Source: an uncultured Alistipes sp.
GTDB lineage: Bacteria; Bacteroidota; Bacteroidia; Bacteroidales; Rikenellaceae
Length of the DNA stretch: 43,494 nucleotides
Direction: 5' to 3'
NCBI GenBank assembly: GCA_937899895.1
Contig: CALBQR010000040.1
Location: 1-43,494, forward strand
Positions 41,658 to 43,494 of the stretch are shown one piece after another. Within the stretch, counting starts at the first letter, position 1. Every line of letters begins with the position of its first letter. Under the pieces are notes generated by a model, which saw nothing but the letters and a program-made list of their open reading frames with translations, was not told the DNA's origin and made no database searches. Made by a program: the position numbers and the translations under genes.

Positions 41658-41891
41658 GATGAAAAATCGAAGTGGTATAATGCGCTCGGCGGAGCAGTTC
41701 CGCAATATCAAAAAGCGCGACGAATTCCTTTCATAGCTGCTCGCGAACGCCACTCGGTGCGCGAGCCAATCTTTCATTACCCCATTTTTACACCACTCGA
41801 AACGACTCCCTACCGGCAGGTATAGGGCGCGTTGGATGCAGTTGTAATAATCTGAAAATCAATCTATCAACCAATAAAACTACAAATAACT
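41658..41891 (+). other. Long tryptophanase leader with short ORF and hairpins
   Basis: The predicted transcript begins near 41657, leaving about 235 nt before the gene. A 25-codon frame (41659-41736) starts with ATG at the predicted 5' end and encodes MKNRSGIMRSAEQFRNIKKR followed by DEFLS; it has no Trp codon, so it is not a TnaC-like sensor of the enterobacterial kind. Just after it, GCTCGCG (41739-41745) pairs with CGCGAGC (41760-41766), and a CCCTACC...GGTATAGGG stem lies further down. A regulatory leader is plausible but unproven. Confidence 0.45.
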
Positions 41892-43271
41892 ATGGAACTT
41901 CCCTATGCAGAATCCTACCGTATTAAAATGGTAGAGCCTTTACGTCGCAGCACCCGCGAGGAGCGTGAGCAGTGGATTGCAGAGGCACATTACAATCTGT
42001 TTGGCCTGCGCAGTGAGCAGGTGTTTATCGACCTGCTGACCGATTCGGGTACGGGCGCAATGAGCGACCGCCAATGGTCGGCAATTATGCTCGGTGATGA
42101 GAGCTACGCAGGTGCAAAATCGTACTACAATATGAAGCAGGCGATCAAGGATATCCTCGGTTTTGACTACTTCCTGCCCACACATCAGGGCCGCGCTGCC
42201 GAGAATGTTCTCTACTCGACCATCGTTAAAGAGGATGACGTACTGCCCGGCAACTCGCATTTCGATACTACGAAGGGTCATATCGAGTATCGCCGCGCAC
42301 ACGCTATCGATTGCACTATCGACGAGGCAAAAGACACTCAGCTCGAAATTCCGTTCAAGGGTAACCTCGATCCCGCCAAGTTGGAAGAGGTACTGAAAAC
42401 CTATCCGAAGGAGCGTATTCCTGCTGTTGTTCTGACGGTTACGAACAACACCGCAGGCGGTCAGCCCGTTTCGATGGCCAATATCCGCGAGGTGTCGGCT
42501 CTGTGCCGCAAATATGGTGTGCTGTTGCAGATCGACTCGGCTCGCTTTGCTGAAAATGCCTACTTCATCAAGAAGCGCGAGGAGGGCTATGCCGACAAGA
42601 CCATCAAGGAGATCGTGCGCGAGATGTTCTCGTATGCCGATATTATGACGATGTCGTCGAAGAAAGACGCCATTGTAAATATGGGTGGCTTCGTAGCGTT
42701 CCGCGATGAGGCTCTGTGGCGTCGCTGCCAGATGTTCTGCATTATGAACGAGGGTTATATCACCTACGGCGGTATGTCGGGTCGTGATATGAACGCATTG
42801 GCCGTAGGTCTTGACGAGGGTACGGAGTTCGACTACCTCGAAACACGTATCGGTCAGATCGAATACCTCGGTCGCAAACTCGATGAGTACGGTATCCCCT
42901 ACCAGCGTCCCGCAGGTGGCCACGCAATCTTTGTTGATGCTCGCCGTGTGCTGCCCAACGTTCCGAAGGAGGAATTCGCTGCACAAACATTGGCCGTAGA
43001 GCTCTATTTGGAGGCAGGTATCCGCGGTGTTGAGATCGGTGCTATTCTGGCCGACCGCGACCCCGTAACGCGCGAAAATCGCTATCCCGCCCTCGAATTG
43101 TTGCGTCTGGCTATTCCCCGTAGAGTCTATACGAACAATCATATGGACGTTATCGCTGCCGCATTGAAGAATGTTTATGATCGCCGCGAGCAGATCACTC
43201 GTGGTTTCGTAATCACTCGCGAGCAGCCCATTATGCGCCACTTTACGGTCGAGCTCGACCGCGCAAAGTAA
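41892..43271 (+). CDS. tnaA: Tryptophanase (tryptophan indole-lyase)
   Basis: This 459-residue cytoplasmic PLP enzyme splits tryptophan into indole, pyruvate and ammonia. Signatures: LLTDSGTGAMSDRQW, PTHQGRAAENVL, VTNNTAGGQPVSMAN, IDSARFAENAYFIK and the PLP lysine in MSSKKDAIVNMGG. Tyrosine phenol-lyase is the close alternative. Two positions favour tryptophanase: Asp in FDTTKGH, where the phenol-lyase has Thr in TTTRYH, and Ile in GVEIG, where it has the tyrosine-binding Arg (SMERG). The sequence also resembles Porphyromonas TnaA from memory. The gene has a consensus promoter, a 235-nt leader and its own terminator; no Trp permease lies next to it. Confidence 0.95.
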   Translation: MELPYAESYRIKMVEPLRRSTREEREQWIAEAHYNLFGLRSEQVFIDLLTDSGTGAMSDRQWSAIMLGDESYAGAKSYYNMKQAIKDILGFDYFLPTHQGRAAENVLYSTIVKEDDVLPGNSHFDTTKGHIEYRRAHAIDCTIDEAKDTQLEIPFKGNLDPAKLEEVLKTYPKERIPAVVLTVTNNTAGGQPVSMANIREVSALCRKYGVLLQIDSARFAENAYFIKKREEGYADKTIKEIVREMFSYADIMTMSSKKDAIVNMGGFVAFRDEALWRRCQMFCIMNEGYITYGGMSGRDMNALAVGLDEGTEFDYLETRIGQIEYLGRKLDEYGIPYQRPAGGHAIFVDARRVLPNVPKEEFAAQTLAVELYLEAGIRGVEIGAILADRDPVTRENRYPALELLRLAIPRRVYTNNHMDVIAAALKNVYDRREQITRGFVITREQPIMRHFTVELDRAK

Positions 43272-43304
43272 TCCGGCGCAACTACCAACCTACCTACTAC
43301 TTCA

Positions 43305-43338
43305 AACCCCGATCTCGCCGTTGAGATCGGGGTTACTT
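43305..43338 (+). terminator. Terminator of tnaA
   Basis: AACCCCGATCTC (43305-43316) pairs perfectly with GAGATCGGGGTT (43323-43334), followed by a short T-rich tail. Confidence 0.8.
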
Positions 43339-43439
43339 TATATATATAATATAGGTTGCCGATGTGGGTGTATATAGACACAAAGGAGCGACCCTCGGAC
43401 TCGCCCTCTCGACTTCCACGCCCGCACCCATACGACACA

Positions 43440-43470
43440 AAAAAAAGGAGCAAACCTTTCGATTTGCTCC
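43440..43470 (-). terminator. Terminator of an rRNA operon
   Basis: On the minus strand GGAGCAAA (43463-43470) pairs with TTTGCTCC (43447-43454), followed by a run of T, only a few bases after the 5S 3' end. Confidence 0.85.
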
Positions 43471-43473
43471 TTG

Positions 43474-43494
43474 AAGAGGCGGCTACCTACTCTC
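43474..43494 (-). rRNA. rrf: 5S rRNA, 3' end only (cut by window edge)
   Basis: The last 21 bases read on the minus strand as GAGAGTAGGTAGCCGCCTCTT, the conserved 3' end of Bacteroidetes 5S rRNA, directly followed by a strong terminator. The rest of the rRNA operon must lie beyond the right edge. Confidence 0.85.

Noticed and set aside
41940..43241. Open frame of 433 codons antisense to tnaA
   Set aside because: Shadow; the plus strand encodes a complete PLP enzyme.
41892..43271. Tyrosine phenol-lyase as the identity of the PLP enzyme
   Set aside because: The tyrosine-binding Arg and Thr of phenol-lyases are replaced by Ile and Asp as in tryptophanases.

Overview
The window looks like a chromosomal segment of a Bacteroidales bacterium, most likely close to Alistipes (Rikenellaceae). 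The family assignment is inference. What supports the order is the gene content (pyruvate:ferredoxin oxidoreductase, Bacteroidetes-type tryptophanase, BACON, fimbrillin and CotH lipoproteins, surface-export lipoprotein signals), the many promoters of the Bacteroidetes type (TAnnTTTG, often with TTTG 19-21 bp upstream), the near absence of Shine-Dalgarno sequences, and a preference for TCG serine codons.

Layout. 1-4345: the start of a TetR regulator, a gene-poor stretch with a gene remnant and hairpins, then a two-gene lipoprotein unit whose main product is a large multidomain M64-type peptidase. 4569-7300: tRNA-Pro(GGG), anmK with a small WapI-immunity-like gene, and a thioredoxin/superoxide reductase pair. 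7416-15103: a surface-protein cassette bounded on the left by a truncated copy of the 3' end of recN and on the right by intact recN. It holds a long leader, a small Gly-rich protein, a 1206-residue fimbrillin/FISUMP protein with inserted repeats, and a fimbrillin-like/CotH fusion. 15104-26781: housekeeping genes for DNA repair, replication and metabolism (recN, a BASS transporter, uvrB, a GtrA-like gene, dnaG, a UDG-superfamily glycosylase, a PIG-L deacetylase, aroB, typA). 26880-33707: a YkvA/DUF1232 gene flanked by inverted AT-rich repeats, an active/inactive M16 protease pair, and pyruvate:ferredoxin oxidoreductase. 33820-41526: a META lipoprotein, a FadL-type porin with a W/Y/S-rich lipoprotein, proS, a 56-residue 2[4Fe-4S] ferredoxin, serS and a coiled-coil lipoprotein. 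41569-43494: tryptophanase with a long leader, then the 3' tail of a 5S rRNA that marks an rRNA operon running leftward from beyond the right edge.

How the genes work together. The core metabolic theme is anaerobic fermentation: pyruvate oxidation to acetyl-CoA with ferredoxin, tryptophan breakdown to indole, pyruvate and ammonia, and superoxide reduction rather than dismutation. The accessory theme is cell-surface lipoproteins: peptidase, fimbrillin-like adhesins and a CotH-type kinase domain. The most unusual feature is the recN-bounded cassette. The two recN 3' ends are about 88% identical in DNA by eye but differ at only about 6 of 144 residues. This suggests that the cassette arrived with a recN fragment from a related lineage and integrated by recombination in recN.
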